Positions 17,989 through 27,318 of a stretch of DNA of 64,000 nt are shown here, piece by piece (the stretch's first letter is position 1; each line of letters opens with the position of its first letter). This DNA comes from Oceanobacillus senegalensis (GTDB lineage Bacteria > Bacillota > Bacilli > Bacillales > Amphibacillaceae), in assembly GCF_900176885.1 (NCBI RefSeq), contig NZ_LT839648.1, positions 218,597 to 282,596 on the forward strand. The letters run 5' to 3'. The notes under the pieces are model-generated. The model worked only from the letters and a program-made list of their open reading frames with translations, made no database searches and was not told the origin of the DNA. The position numbers and the translations under genes are program-made.

Positions 17989-19473
17989 ATGAGTGCGGTA
18001 ACTTTATATACATGGATAGGGTTTGGAATATTCCTAGTTGTTATGCTTACCCTCGGGTTTGTCAGTGCCAGGAAAACAAAAAGTGTTAGTGATTTTGCGA
18101 TTGGCGGGGGGCTAGGGCCATATGTGCTCGGGCTTTCCTTTGCCGCTACTTATTTAAGTGCAGCAACTTTTCTTGGCTATCCGGGGTGGTCCTATGATTG
18201 GGGACTGGCTAATCTGTGGATCTTTTTAGCGATGATTGGCGGTGGACCAATTGGTGTCATTATGGTTGCGAAAAAGGTTCGAAAATTAAACACCAAACAG
18301 AAATCACTATCCTTACCAGATTGGCTGGGTGATTTTTATAATAGTGACATTTTACGAGTAGGAACAGGATTGATTCTCCTCTTTAATATCTTTTATATTT
18401 CGGGGCAACTTGTAGCAGGTGCAAGGATTTTTGAATACTTACTAGGGATGAATTATACCACTGGTCTTATCTTCATCACGGCGATTGTCGTTTTTTATGT
18501 GTACATAGGTGGCGCTTTCGCTGATATTTATACAGATGCCGTTCAGGCAGTGCTGATGGCGATTGCTGGTCTGACTATCTTTATTTCTGGAATTGTTCTA
18601 TTTTGGAACGGTGGAATTAGTGATACATTTGCAGGAATTGCAGGGAATATTGCTGAACAGGATGCAAATCTTGTAAAGGTGTTTAACCCAGATTCGGCTC
18701 ACTTCTTTTCGGTTGGAGCAGTAATAGGTGCCATTGTCATTCAGTGGGCATTTGCATCTGCACCACACTTATTTAATAAAGTTCTTGGTTTGAGAAATGA
18801 AAAGGATCTTGGAAAAATGATTATCACCTATGTGGTGACAGCCTCCTTTTGTTTACTTGTCTTGTTTGGTGGTCTCTATAGTAGAGCGGCTATTGGCGAT
18901 GGTGTCGTAACTGCTGACTTGGCTTTGATGGAGTATGTGACATGGGCCTTTCCAGCAATAATCGTTGCTATATTCGGTGTTGTCATTTTAGCAGCGGCGA
19001 TGTCAACTACAGATGGGCTATTTGTATCCATTTCAACGGTGTTTGCTAACGATATTTTTCTGAAGTTTCTGGTAAAACGCGGTTATGTGAAGGTTAGTGA
19101 TGAAAAGGCACAGAAAATTGCACTGCAATTAAGCCGACTATCTGTACCACTCGTTGGTCTTGCGGCATTTCTAATTGTGTTAAATCCACCAAAGTACATG
19201 GGAGATGTTATGTGGATAGGGATATCCGGAGTAGCTGCCGGAACACTCGGACCGATATTATATGCAGTATACGGGAAGCGCCGAGCTCCAGCCCGTGCCG
19301 CGGAAATATCCATGGTTGCCGGGTTGGTATCGTACTTGGTCTTGTATTTTGGGGGAATCATACCAAGTACCATGTCAGCAGGCGCTGTCGCAACATTTAT
19401 TGGAATAGCTACCATTGCCTTGCTTGCAAGAGTAATGAAAGAACCCGTAAAAGAAGAAAAAGAAGTTGCATGA
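17989..19473 (+). CDS. Sodium:solute symporter (SSS family)
   Basis: This 494-residue protein has about 13 hydrophobic segments and the SSS signatures SDFAIGGGLGPYVLGLSFAATYLSAATFLGYPG near TM1-2, IYTDAVQAVLMAIAGL in the middle, and the AAAMSTTDGLF motif near TM8. It couples substrate import to Na+ entry. It starts 32 nt after the monooxygenase with AAAGGAG 7 nt before the ATG, so it is in the same operon downstream of the SAM riboswitch. Its substrate is unknown; an organosulfur compound or methionine precursor used by the monooxygenase is the best inference. Confidence 0.9.
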   Translation: MSAVTLYTWIGFGIFLVVMLTLGFVSARKTKSVSDFAIGGGLGPYVLGLSFAATYLSAATFLGYPGWSYDWGLANLWIFLAMIGGGPIGVIMVAKKVRKLNTKQKSLSLPDWLGDFYNSDILRVGTGLILLFNIFYISGQLVAGARIFEYLLGMNYTTGLIFITAIVVFYVYIGGAFADIYTDAVQAVLMAIAGLTIFISGIVLFWNGGISDTFAGIAGNIAEQDANLVKVFNPDSAHFFSVGAVIGAIVIQWAFASAPHLFNKVLGLRNEKDLGKMIITYVVTASFCLLVLFGGLYSRAAIGDGVVTADLALMEYVTWAFPAIIVAIFGVVILAAAMSTTDGLFVSISTVFANDIFLKFLVKRGYVKVSDEKAQKIALQLSRLSVPLVGLAAFLIVLNPPKYMGDVMWIGISGVAAGTLGPILYAVYGKRRAPARAAEISMVAGLVSYLVLYFGGIIPSTMSAGAVATFIGIATIALLARVMKEPVKEEKEVA

Positions 19474-19556
19474 CGGTAGGTTGGTTGCAAGGGGGACGGT
19501 ACTTGTGTGACAAACCTGGTGCTTCCCCCTACCAAATAGTGAAAGGAAGATTGCTG

Positions 19557-19655
19557 ATGTTTGTTAATGAGATGCTTTCAGTTTGGTTATATGGTTTAAT
19601 TTTCATTTATGTAATCATAGGGTTTTCCCTGTGGAAATGGTATTTTGGGAAGTAA
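19557..19655 (+). CDS. 32-residue membrane peptide, candidate symporter accessory protein
   Basis: This small open frame has AAAGGAAG about 7 nt before the ATG. Its product is 32 residues, with one transmembrane segment (about residues 7-28, VWLYGLIFIYVIIGFSLWKW) and a lysine-containing C-terminus. It follows the SSS symporter by 83 bp in the same direction, the position where small accessory subunits of Na+ symporters are found. A decayed GGGACGGT repeat lies between them. Function is inferred from size, topology and position. Confidence 0.6.
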   Translation: MFVNEMLSVWLYGLIFIYVIIGFSLWKWYFGK

Positions 19656-19693
19656 AGAGGGAAGATCTAAAAGCATTATGTAAACGAGTAGAT

Positions 19694-19749
19694 AGGGGCG
19701 GTTATTTTTTGTATCGGTTGTTTTTTGGTACATTTAGAACCGTCTCTTT
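19694..19749. terminator. GGGGCGGT...AGAACCGTCTC hairpin with T-tract
   Basis: GGGGCGGTTA (about 19695) is opposed by AGAACCGTCTCTTTTT (19736 onward), a member of the dispersed hairpin family, 40 bp after the small membrane peptide gene. Confidence 0.55.
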
Positions 19750-19841
19750 TTGTTTCAGCTGAAGAGAATGTAGTGCACCCCTAAGCCATCGCTCCATTGC
19801 CCCTCTGTTCCATATCCCTTTGCTTATCAAAAATGAATCAA

Positions 19842-19879
19842 AAGAACCGTCCTTATTGTCCTTACACTAGAACCGCCCC
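19842..19879. repeat. Two direct AGAACCG half-repeats
   Basis: AGAACCGTCCTT (19842-19853) and AGAACCGCCCC (19868-19878) occur in the same orientation just upstream of the amidase gene. Confidence 0.5.
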
Positions 19880-19910
19880 CTTGCATACGATACATGGGAG
19901 GAGGTTTGAA

Positions 19911-20720
19911 ATGAAGTTATATATTGATCCAGGTCATGGGGGGGCAGATTCTGGTGCGGTAGGTAGTGGGCTATCGGAGAAGGATTTTACCTTACGTGTT
20001 GGTTTAAAAATGCGTGATATCGCTAATGCAGAATATGAAAATGTGTCCGTTCGTATGTCGCGTACAACGGATCAAACGGTCAGTTTGAATCAGCGGACCA
20101 ACGATGCGAATACATGGGGCGCGGATTATTTTGTATCGATTCATGCCAATTCCTCTACCAGTTCAAGTGCAAGTGGATATGAAGATTTTATTTTTAATGG
20201 AAGAACTAGCTTCCTCACAAGAGAAGCTCAGGATGACATTCATCCGAGAGTGGTTAGAGCGAGTGGAATGAGGGATCGTGGTCAAAAAGAAGCTAACTTC
20301 CATGTGTTAAGAGAAACGACGATGCCTGCTATCCTAACCGAAAATGGATTTATCTCCAACCAATATGACCTTTCACGAATGAAGGATAATAATTGGATTG
20401 AAAAAGTAGCAAGGGCACATATGGAAGGAATTGCGGAGACCTTTAACCTGAGAGGAAGGGAAGAGGAGATGGAACCATCTGACGACAATAAGTATCGGTT
20501 AAAAACAGGTGTATTTCCTGATGCTGCCGCTTTAGCCAGTGGTAAGGCTCGAATCAATCAAAACTATAATTGGTTACTTTATGAAGTTCCAGAAAGTATG
20601 AGCTGGAATCCAGGCTATCGAATCGTAACTGGAACGTTCGTAGGAAGGAATATAGCTGAAAACTATGCAGAAGAATTAATCCAACTGACGAATTGGACGG
20701 TTTATGTTATAGAAGCATAG
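19911..20720 (+). CDS. N-acetylmuramoyl-L-alanine amidase (Amidase_3) with SPOR-like tail
   Basis: This 269-residue zinc amidase cleaves the bond between MurNAc and L-alanine in peptidoglycan. Its ligands and catalytic residues fit the family: His9 (DPGHGG), Glu23 (LSEKD), His78 (SIHANS) and catalytic Glu144 (ILTENGF). The C-terminal ~75 residues (YRLKTGVFPDAAAL to WTVYVIEA) look like a SPOR-type peptidoglycan-binding repeat pair. There is no signal peptide, so it is either cytoplasmic or of phage-lysin type. GGGAGGAGG lies 7 nt before the ATG at 19911; the longer upstream frame lacks a site. Confidence 0.9.
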   Translation: MKLYIDPGHGGADSGAVGSGLSEKDFTLRVGLKMRDIANAEYENVSVRMSRTTDQTVSLNQRTNDANTWGADYFVSIHANSSTSSSASGYEDFIFNGRTSFLTREAQDDIHPRVVRASGMRDRGQKEANFHVLRETTMPAILTENGFISNQYDLSRMKDNNWIEKVARAHMEGIAETFNLRGREEEMEPSDDNKYRLKTGVFPDAAALASGKARINQNYNWLLYEVPESMSWNPGYRIVTGTFVGRNIAENYAEELIQLTNWTVYVIEA

Positions 20721-20730
20721 AATGGTGTTG

Positions 20731-20777
20731 TGGGGACGATTCCGATGCACGAAGTAGTTGCATCGGGACCGTCCCCA
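20731..20777. terminator. Terminator-like GGGACGATTC hairpin after the amidase
   Basis: TGGGGACGATTCCGATGCA pairs with TGCATCGGGACCGTCCCCA around a short loop. It is one of the best preserved members of the dispersed family, though only ATTTC follows. Confidence 0.7.
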
Positions 20778-20917
20778 TTTCAACATTTCTAGGAAAAGGA
20801 AATTGTTACCAAAGTATGAGATGAAAGCAAGAAGAGTGGATGCAGAATAGTTATTTATTACTAAAAAATCAAATAATTATTGAAAATTTTTTCATAGGGT
20901 GATAGTCTATTAGAAAA

Positions 20918-20977
20918 TAGTTTGTTTGGTCACCTAATAAATTTAATGGAAGATAATTAGTTTGTTTGGTCATCTAA
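20918..20977. repeat. 40-bp-spaced direct repeat upstream of the GH3 gene
   Basis: TAGTTTGTTTGGTCACCTAA (20918-20937) recurs as TAGTTTGTTTGGTCATCTAA (20958-20977), 19 of 20 identical. It could be a regulator site or a small duplication. Confidence 0.6.
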
Positions 20978-21170
20978 CGAGTTATGACTTATTTATCATT
21001 TTAGGTGAGGGATGAAAGAAAACCCCGCTGTTGGAAGTTTCACTTTATATCCTATAAGAATTACATAAATTTTTTTCCACTTAATTGGTAGCGTTTTCTA
21101 TTAATAGAATATGAATAGATTGTTAAAAGGTTATGAGGAGGTGATTTTTTTTCGTTAGCTTTTAAAAAAA

Positions 21171-21184
21171 TGAAAACGCTTCAT
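21171..21184. promoter_or_regulatory. cre-like site in the GH3 leader
   Basis: TGAAAACGCTTCAT matches the cre consensus at 13 of 14 positions and lies 24 bp before the start codon. A second, weaker candidate (TGGTAGCGTTTTCT) is at 21086-21099. Confidence 0.5.
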
Positions 21185-21207
21185 GATAGTAGAGGGGGAG
21201 GATAAAC

Positions 21208-23958
21208 ATGGCTTCAGTACTTAGAAGAATTAAAAATTCAAAACTGAAGAGAAAATTAGCGGTTGGTACATTAGCAGTATCCTTATTGCTACCAGTCCAT
21301 TCACCAGTAGTTTCTGCAGCAACAGACAATGAAGATTTAGGATATGCGGAACAGGATTTTAATACAATCCCATATAACGATGCTGGGGAAGTAGATACAG
21401 TTATCGTTCCAAAAGCGAAAGGGCAGCCAGAGATTGAAGTAGCAAATGAGGAACGAATTCTAACTATCGATGGGAAGAAATTCAAAGACTCCAATGCAAA
21501 TGGAGAGCTAGACACGTATGAAGATTGGAGATTATCCGTTGATAAGCGTGTAGCAGACCTCGTTGACCAGATGTCTCTGGAACAAAAATCCGGATTGATG
21601 CTTATCGATACGCATCGTATGATAGAGGATTTTGAAGACGGTGTATATGTCGAAGCGGATGATGAGATGATTGTTGATAAGGACATGCGTTATGTTATTT
21701 TCCGTCAAACACCTAATTTAGGATTGGTTGCGAATTATAATAATCAACTTCAGAAAATAGCGGAGGAGCAACCATTAGGAATTCCGGTAGTGATTACTTC
21801 CAATCCGCGTAATCACGCTTCAACTGATTATACAAACATTGGTGTAGCTAAAGGTCAACATACATTTTGGCCTGGACCATTAGGATTTGCTGCCGCAAAA
21901 GATGAAGAGGCAGTAAGAGAATTTGCAGAAATTGCAGCGAAGGAATGGAAAGCAGCGGGAATTCGCAAAATTTATGGGTATACAGCAGATATTGGAACAG
22001 ACCCATTATGGGCAAGAATTGAAGACACATTTGGGGAAAATCCTGAAATTGCTGGTGACATGATTTATAATATCGTGAAAGGCTTCCAAGGTGATGAATT
22101 AGGCCCGGACAGTGTTGCTATCACCGTGAAACACTTCCCTGGTGGTGGGGCACGTGATGATGGACAAGACCCTCACTTTGAAAATGGTAATTTCAATCCT
22201 TATCCGACAGAAGGAAGCTTATTGAAATACCATATCCCGCCATTTGAAAAAGCAATTGAAGCGGGTGTATCTTCTGTGATGCCTTATTATGCATACCCAA
22301 GTAATACAAGTGCAGATCAAGGCTTAGATTGGTACAAGCAAACCCAGCAATTTGAAGAGGTTGGTTTTACATTAAATGAAGGTATTTTAGGATTTTTACG
22401 GAATGACCTTGGCTTTGAAGGCTATGTAAACTCCGATACTGGCGCTGTTGGTGGAAATGCATGGGGGGCAGAAGCTTTAGAGCCGCATGAAAAAGTTGCA
22501 AAAGCGATCAATGCTGGGACAGATATCATGTCTGGTAACGATGATCCATCTCTACTCATTCAAGCAGTCGAGGAAGGGCTACTTACAGAAGAAACCGTTA
22601 ACGAATCCGTTGCATTATTGTTAACGGAAATGATGAATCTTGGCCTTTTTGAAGATCCATATGCTGACCCACAAGAAGCACTTGACGTTGTAGCAAATGA
22701 AGAAGCACATGAAAAAGCGTATGAAGCACATCAAAAATCTGTTGTTCTTTTACGGAACGACGAAATTAATGGTGAAAAGCTACTTCCATTAACGGATGAA
22801 AAGATTGATGATGTGAAATTATATGTTGAAGCATTTCCTAGTGGAGAAGATGGAAAAGCGACAGAAACGTTAAGAACGCAAATTGAAACACATGATGAAT
22901 CTATTACACTAGTAGATAGCCTTGATGAAGCTACACATGCGTTTATTTCGGTAAAACCAGTACAATCCAACTGGGATAACAACCCACGTATTACCATTGG
23001 TGAGGAAACAGGAATCGAGAAAGTCGATCGAATTCTTGAAATCCAAGAAGCCGTTCCAACGATTATGGACGTTAATTTTACGAACCAGTGGGTACTCGAT
23101 GAAATTGAACCAAATGCTGCGGCCTTAATCGGTACATTTGGTACACAGCCAGAAGCAGTGATTGATGTCATCCGTGGTAAATATGAACCAACTGGAAAAC
23201 TTCCATTCGCACTACCAGCAGATATGGATGCAGTTGATGCGGAAATTGGAGACATCCCTAGCTATGATGAAGACCCATCTTTTGCCTATGTAAATGCAAA
23301 TGGTGATGCGTATGCGTATGATTTTGGTCTCACATATAATGAAGAAACAGAAAAAGAAGAGGACGAAAATCAAGAAGATGAAAATAATGAAGAGGAAAAT
23401 AACATGACATTCTCTGATATCGAGGATAGTTGGGCTAAAGAATATATCGAAAAGTTAGCTTCCGACGGTATTATTAAGGGATATGTAGACGGAACATTCA
23501 AACCAGCTCAAGATATGACTCGATCTGAATTTACCGTTCAACTTGTACGAGCATTAGATCTTGAAGGAGAAACGTACGATAATCGCTTTTCTGATGTTAC
23601 TGGTGATGAATGGTTTAACAAAAACGGAGAATTAATGGCAGCCGTACATGCTGGTATTATCGAAGGAAATGAAAAAGGTGAATTCGCTCCGACAGATGAT
23701 ATTACTCGTTCCGAAGCAGCTGTGATGATTGAGCGTGCATTAGAATTGGTGGACTTGGATTCATCTACATTCGATGAAACGAAAAAGGTATCAGACTTTA
23801 ACGATGCTAACATAATCAGTGACTGGGCAAAAGATTCCGTTGAAAAAGTGTATCAAACTGGAATTTTTGAAGGGAACCCAGATAACGAATTTGATCCAAA
23901 TGGAAAAACAACACGCGAACAAATGGCTAAAATTGTAGCAGAGTTCTTGGAATTGTAA
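21208..23958 (+). CDS. SLH-anchored glycoside hydrolase family 3 enzyme
   Basis: This 916-residue secreted enzyme has a signal peptide (about 1-37, SAA-TD), a GH3 N-terminal barrel (about 85-470) and a GH3 C-terminal domain (about 505-710, from SVVLLRNDE). An acidic linker and three C-terminal SLH repeats (about 735-916) follow. KHFPGGG (Lys308-His309) and the nucleophile region VNSDTGAVG (Asp410) are visible. GH3 enzymes are beta-glucosidases, xylosidases or N-acetylglucosaminidases; the exact specificity cannot be read here. SLH motifs include MTRSEFTVQL, ITRSEAAVMI and TTREQMAKIV. The protein is probably held on the wall polymer. GGGGGAGGA precedes the ATG, and cre-like sites suggest carbon repression. 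Confidence 0.9.
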   Translation: MASVLRRIKNSKLKRKLAVGTLAVSLLLPVHSPVVSAATDNEDLGYAEQDFNTIPYNDAGEVDTVIVPKAKGQPEIEVANEERILTIDGKKFKDSNANGELDTYEDWRLSVDKRVADLVDQMSLEQKSGLMLIDTHRMIEDFEDGVYVEADDEMIVDKDMRYVIFRQTPNLGLVANYNNQLQKIAEEQPLGIPVVITSNPRNHASTDYTNIGVAKGQHTFWPGPLGFAAAKDEEAVREFAEIAAKEWKAAGIRKIYGYTADIGTDPLWARIEDTFGENPEIAGDMIYNIVKGFQGDELGPDSVAITVKHFPGGGARDDGQDPHFENGNFNPYPTEGSLLKYHIPPFEKAIEAGVSSVMPYYAYPSNTSADQGLDWYKQTQQFEEVGFTLNEGILGFLRNDLGFEGYVNSDTGAVGGNAWGAEALEPHEKVAKAINAGTDIMSGNDDPSLLIQAVEEGLLTEETVNESVALLLTEMMNLGLFEDPYADPQEALDVVANEEAHEKAYEAHQKSVVLLRNDEINGEKLLPLTDEKIDDVKLYVEAFPSGEDGKATETLRTQIETHDESITLVDSLDEATHAFISVKPVQSNWDNNPRITIGEETGIEKVDRILEIQEAVPTIMDVNFTNQWVLDEIEPNAAALIGTFGTQPEAVIDVIRGKYEPTGKLPFALPADMDAVDAEIGDIPSYDEDPSFAYVNANGDAYAYDFGLTYNEETEKEEDENQEDENNEEENNMTFSDIEDSWAKEYIEKLASDGIIKGYVDGTFKPAQDMTRSEFTVQLVRALDLEGETYDNRFSDVTGDEWFNKNGELMAAVHAGIIEGNEKGEFAPTDDITRSEAAVMIERALELVDLDSSTFDETKKVSDFNDANIISDWAKDSVEKVYQTGIFEGNPDNEFDPNGKTTREQMAKIVAEFLEL

Positions 23959-23963
23959 TTTTA

Positions 23964-24010
23964 GAGAGACGGTTTTGATTACACCCTGTTGCATCAGAAC
24001 CGTCTCTTTT
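23964..24010. terminator. GAGACGGTTTTGAT/ATCAGAACCGTCTC terminator
   Basis: The 14-bp arms flank a short loop and are followed by TTTTTC, directly after the GH3 stop codon. It is a member of the GGGACGGTTCT family that works as a terminator. Confidence 0.8.
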
Positions 24011-24127
24011 TCATTCTCCTCCAAATTACCCATTAGTCTCTAAATTCTTAACATGCATTTGGGAGCAAATGGGGTACTATAATTTTACATCCCCGGGAAA
24101 TAATGTATGTGGCTACTAGCACATACC

Positions 24128-24244
24128 ATAAAAGTAAAAAACTACCATGTGGAAATTTGCCAAAACCCCTTTATTTTTGAAGATGCTGACATCAAAGATG
24201 CACAAGATGTTGCTCAAAAAGCAGAAGTTACTGTAACTAAATAA
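24128..24244 (+). pseudogene. 3' remnant of an unidentified gene
   Basis: An open frame without a start reads about 38 codons, including YHVEICQNPFIFEDADIKD and ending KAEVTVTK before a stop. A good terminator follows at once (24286-24318), as expected for the tail of a lost gene. The family is not recognised. Confidence 0.35.
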
Positions 24245-24285
24245 TAGAATAATAAGTTATTGAATTATAATTTCAAGTTTATGGG

Positions 24286-24318
24286 AAACTTCGTAGAGTT
24301 ATTCTACGGAGTTTTTCT
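24286..24318 (+). terminator. Terminator after the gene remnant
   Basis: AACTTCGTAGA pairs with TCTACGGAGTT around a 5-nt loop, with a TTTTTCTTTT tail. Confidence 0.8.
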
Positions 24319-24493
24319 TTTGGAGTTTTTTAGGAAATGTTCTAATAAAATATAATAATCAAATGAAATAAGTATTATTTAAACGTTTGATGGACAAAAA
24401 AAGAATAAAAAGAGGATTAAATTAAAATAGCTGAAATCAGTTCAATTGGCCGATTTATTAGGTTGATGCCATATGTATCCCTCCTATAAATAT

Positions 24494-24545
24494 AACAAGC
24501 GTGGTACTTGAAATCATGAATTGGTAAAGGTATCACGCTTCTTGT
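24494..24545. repeat. Inverted repeat in the 23.9-24.7 kb gap
   Basis: ACAAGCGTGGTACTT is opposed by AAGGTATCACGCTTCTTGT around a loop of about 18 nt. The rest of this 755-bp gap holds the GH3 terminator, the gene remnant and otherwise AT-rich sequence. Confidence 0.5.
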
Positions 24546-24713
24546 ATTTAGTATACCCACAAAGCCTGAGCCTTCTTAATTATACAGTCCTGATTCCCTA
24601 TTCACACTAATCCCGAAATTAATCCAAAATAACCATTTTTTTACTATAAATAGTATATCAATCTATTATACTGTAAAATAAATATATTAATAGTAGTTAA
24701 AGAGGGTGTTTAT

Positions 24714-26996
24714 TTGACGGGAAAAAATCTAAGGACTATATGCCGCATGGTTTTATTATTATTATTACTTACCTATATCTTTCCAAGCTCCACCTCCGCA
24801 TCCAATGGGTCTGTAATGGAAGGCCAAGAAGGAGTTTTGAATTCATCCGTTACAGATTATCGCGATTTACAACAAGCGCTTAATCAAATACACAACCAAG
24901 CAGCATCTTCTAAGGCAACTACCCAAGATTTGGATGAACGTTTTGAAGACTTCCAGAAATCCTATGTGAAAGAGAAGAAGAAGTTTAGGGTTCAGACTAT
25001 GCCTCAAATTGATCTAACAAAGGTAAATGATCGTAGGATTATAGTTCGTATCAAAGAAGGGGAATATTTCAACTATAAAAATTACCCATTAGTAAAACAG
25101 GAAACTTCAAAATTGTTACAGGAGAAAGGGATTTTTCTATTTAAGGTCCCTAAAGTAAATGATTATAATCAAACATTATATCGCTTAAAACAGGATACAA
25201 GCTTATGGTCGGCTGAACCTGATTATCTATTAAGGTCTTCCTATGTACCTAACGATTCAGAGCTTGATCTACAATGGTATTTAAATCAAATACATGCATT
25301 CGATGCTTGGAATATAAACAAAGGTTCCAAGGATGTAACGATTGCCGTATTAGATACCGGTGTGAATAAAAATCACCCGGACCTGGCTGGTAGAGTGTTA
25401 CCTGGCTATGACTTTGTAAATGATGATAAGGATCCTGCAGACGATAATGGCCATGGCACCCATGTGGCTGGAATAATCGTTAGTAACCAAAATGACATGG
25501 GGGTTGCTGGCATTGATTCAAAAGCAAACATTGTACCTGTGAAAGTTGCTGATGAGAATGGTGAATTGACTACTGCAGATGTTACGAATGGTATATATTA
25601 TGCAATAGAGCAGGGTGTTGATGTAATCAATATGAGCTTTGGGGCATACCGATACCAGAAAACGCATGCAGACGCTTTATGGGAGGCACAGAAAGAAGGA
25701 ATAGTTTTAGTGGCAGCAGCTGGAAACGAATCCTCTGAGACCTTTTTCTATCCTGCATCTTACACACCGGTCATTAGTGTCTCAGCAACAGATAAGCAAG
25801 ATAATCCTGCATTTTTTACGAACTATGGTAGTTACATAGATATTGCTGCACCAGGTGAAAGCATTTATAGTACCGATCATAATGGTGGTTATAAAATGGA
25901 TGATGGAACATCCTTTTCAGCACCGATGGTTAGCGCAGTTGCTGGTTTATTAATAGCGGAACAACCAAATTGGGGTCCGGAAAAAATTGAATGGGCATTG
26001 CAATTAAGTTCCGATCACCTTGCTGAGGAAGAATGGGACAAGTATGTCGGATATGGAAGGCTTAATGCATATGAAGCACTCAAGACAGACCTTCCATCCT
26101 TAAACGATGATGTAGAGGATAGTAGTAAAAAAGCAAAGGAATTGAGGGATGGTACTTCATACACTAATCGTATCCATTTGCCAATGGATAAAGATTGGTA
26201 TAGGCTTGATACTAAGAAAAATACAACTGTAACAATAAACTTGCAAAATAACACAAAACATCTTGATTTAGTGAGTGTGTTGTACAAAATGGATGAAAAT
26301 GGTGAGGCAGTAGAGCAACATGTGCTTGATGATAACTTATCCGGTGCGAATGAAAATTATACATTTGAAGCAAAACCGGGAACGTATAAGCTTGCCATTT
26401 ATGATTTTTATAATCATTGGTCAATGGAACCTTACGAAATAAAGGTGACCACCAATTCAACGATAGAGAGTGATTCTGACACAGTAAGTTTCTCAGATAC
26501 AGATGAACATTGGGCGGAAGAGGAAATATTATATTTAGCCCAAAAGGGAATTATTTCCGGATATCCAGATGGACGATTTGGACCGAATGACCATATTGAC
26601 CGGGCTTCTGCAGCAAAGATTATTGTGGAAGAGCTAAAGTTACCTATAGAAAATGGCCATACGTTTAAAGATGTACCAACCGATCATTGGGCATTAGGCT
26701 ATATTGAAGCGGCAGCAAAAGAGGGAATTATTACTGGTAACGAAGATGGTCAGTTTCATCCCAATCATCCATTGACAAGAGCGGAGATGGCTGCCATCCT
26801 CACTCGTGCTTATGATTTAAAAGGAAGTGCGGAAATGATATTTCCAGACGTAAATGAAAGAGCATGGTCTTATCCATATATTGAAAAGCTAGTAGCTAAT
26901 GATATTACAACAGGATTACCTAATGGAAAATATGGACCTAAAAATAAAATAACAAGAGGCGAATTTGCGGTTATGATTACTAGAGCAATCCAATAA
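24714..26996 (+). CDS. SLH-anchored subtilisin-like serine protease (S8)
   Basis: This 760-residue secreted protease has a signal peptide (about 1-29), an N-terminal propeptide-like region with VNDRRIIVRIKEGEYF, and a peptidase S8 domain (about 195-455). The catalytic triad is Asp214 (LDTGVN), His247 (NGHGTHVAG) and Ser400 (DGTSFSAP). A pre-peptidase C-terminal-like beta domain follows (about 485-580, MDKDWYRLD), then three SLH repeats (about 590-760; IDRASAAKII, LTRAEMAAIL, ITRGEFAVMI). The start is a TTG with AAGAGGGTG 6 nt upstream. It is probably wall-bound through its SLH domains and processes surface or external proteins. Confidence 0.92.
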   Translation: MTGKNLRTICRMVLLLLLLTYIFPSSTSASNGSVMEGQEGVLNSSVTDYRDLQQALNQIHNQAASSKATTQDLDERFEDFQKSYVKEKKKFRVQTMPQIDLTKVNDRRIIVRIKEGEYFNYKNYPLVKQETSKLLQEKGIFLFKVPKVNDYNQTLYRLKQDTSLWSAEPDYLLRSSYVPNDSELDLQWYLNQIHAFDAWNINKGSKDVTIAVLDTGVNKNHPDLAGRVLPGYDFVNDDKDPADDNGHGTHVAGIIVSNQNDMGVAGIDSKANIVPVKVADENGELTTADVTNGIYYAIEQGVDVINMSFGAYRYQKTHADALWEAQKEGIVLVAAAGNESSETFFYPASYTPVISVSATDKQDNPAFFTNYGSYIDIAAPGESIYSTDHNGGYKMDDGTSFSAPMVSAVAGLLIAEQPNWGPEKIEWALQLSSDHLAEEEWDKYVGYGRLNAYEALKTDLPSLNDDVEDSSKKAKELRDGTSYTNRIHLPMDKDWYRLDTKKNTTVTINLQNNTKHLDLVSVLYKMDENGEAVEQHVLDDNLSGANENYTFEAKPGTYKLAIYDFYNHWSMEPYEIKVTTNSTIESDSDTVSFSDTDEHWAEEEILYLAQKGIISGYPDGRFGPNDHIDRASAAKIIVEELKLPIENGHTFKDVPTDHWALGYIEAAAKEGIITGNEDGQFHPNHPLTRAEMAAILTRAYDLKGSAEMIFPDVNERAWSYPYIEKLVANDITTGLPNGKYGPKNKITRGEFAVMITRAIQ

Positions 26997-27009
26997 GGTG
27001 CTTCATATT

Positions 27010-27043
27010 AGGCTGTGGATATTGATTTCACAGTCTTTTTTGT
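27010..27043 (+). terminator. Terminator after the subtilase gene
   Basis: GGCTGTG pairs with CACAGTC, followed by TTTTTTGTTT, 14 bp after the stop codon. Confidence 0.8.
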
Positions 27044-27075
27044 TTGAAATCTAATGAAAACCACCATAAAAAAAA

Positions 27076-27307
27076 GAGGCTGGGACAAAAGTGTTTATAT
27101 CAAGTGAAAACCGAACATGGTCGTACATATAAACCGCTACGGAAATACACTACGCGCACCTTAGGGCGTTGCTGAGCCTACTTCGAGCTATCGCTCTTCG
27201 TAGTCTCACCTAGGCTTTTTTTCCCGCAGGAGTCTTCGTGTATTTCCTTCGCTAGTGTGATGCAATGTTCGGATTTGGGCTAAACACTTTAGTTATGTCC
27301 CAGCCTC
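27076..27307. repeat. 232-bp nested palindromic element with AGGCTGGGAC ends
   Basis: GAGGCTGGGACAAAAGTGTT at the left (27076-27095) pairs with the right end (27282-27307) apart from a short insertion. Nested inside are CCGAACAT/ATGTTCGG and GAAATACAC/GTGTATTTC arm pairs and a CGCACCTTAGG block shared with the element at 35932. It lies between convergent genes. Confidence 0.75.
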
Positions 27308-27318
27308 GCTTCTACCAT

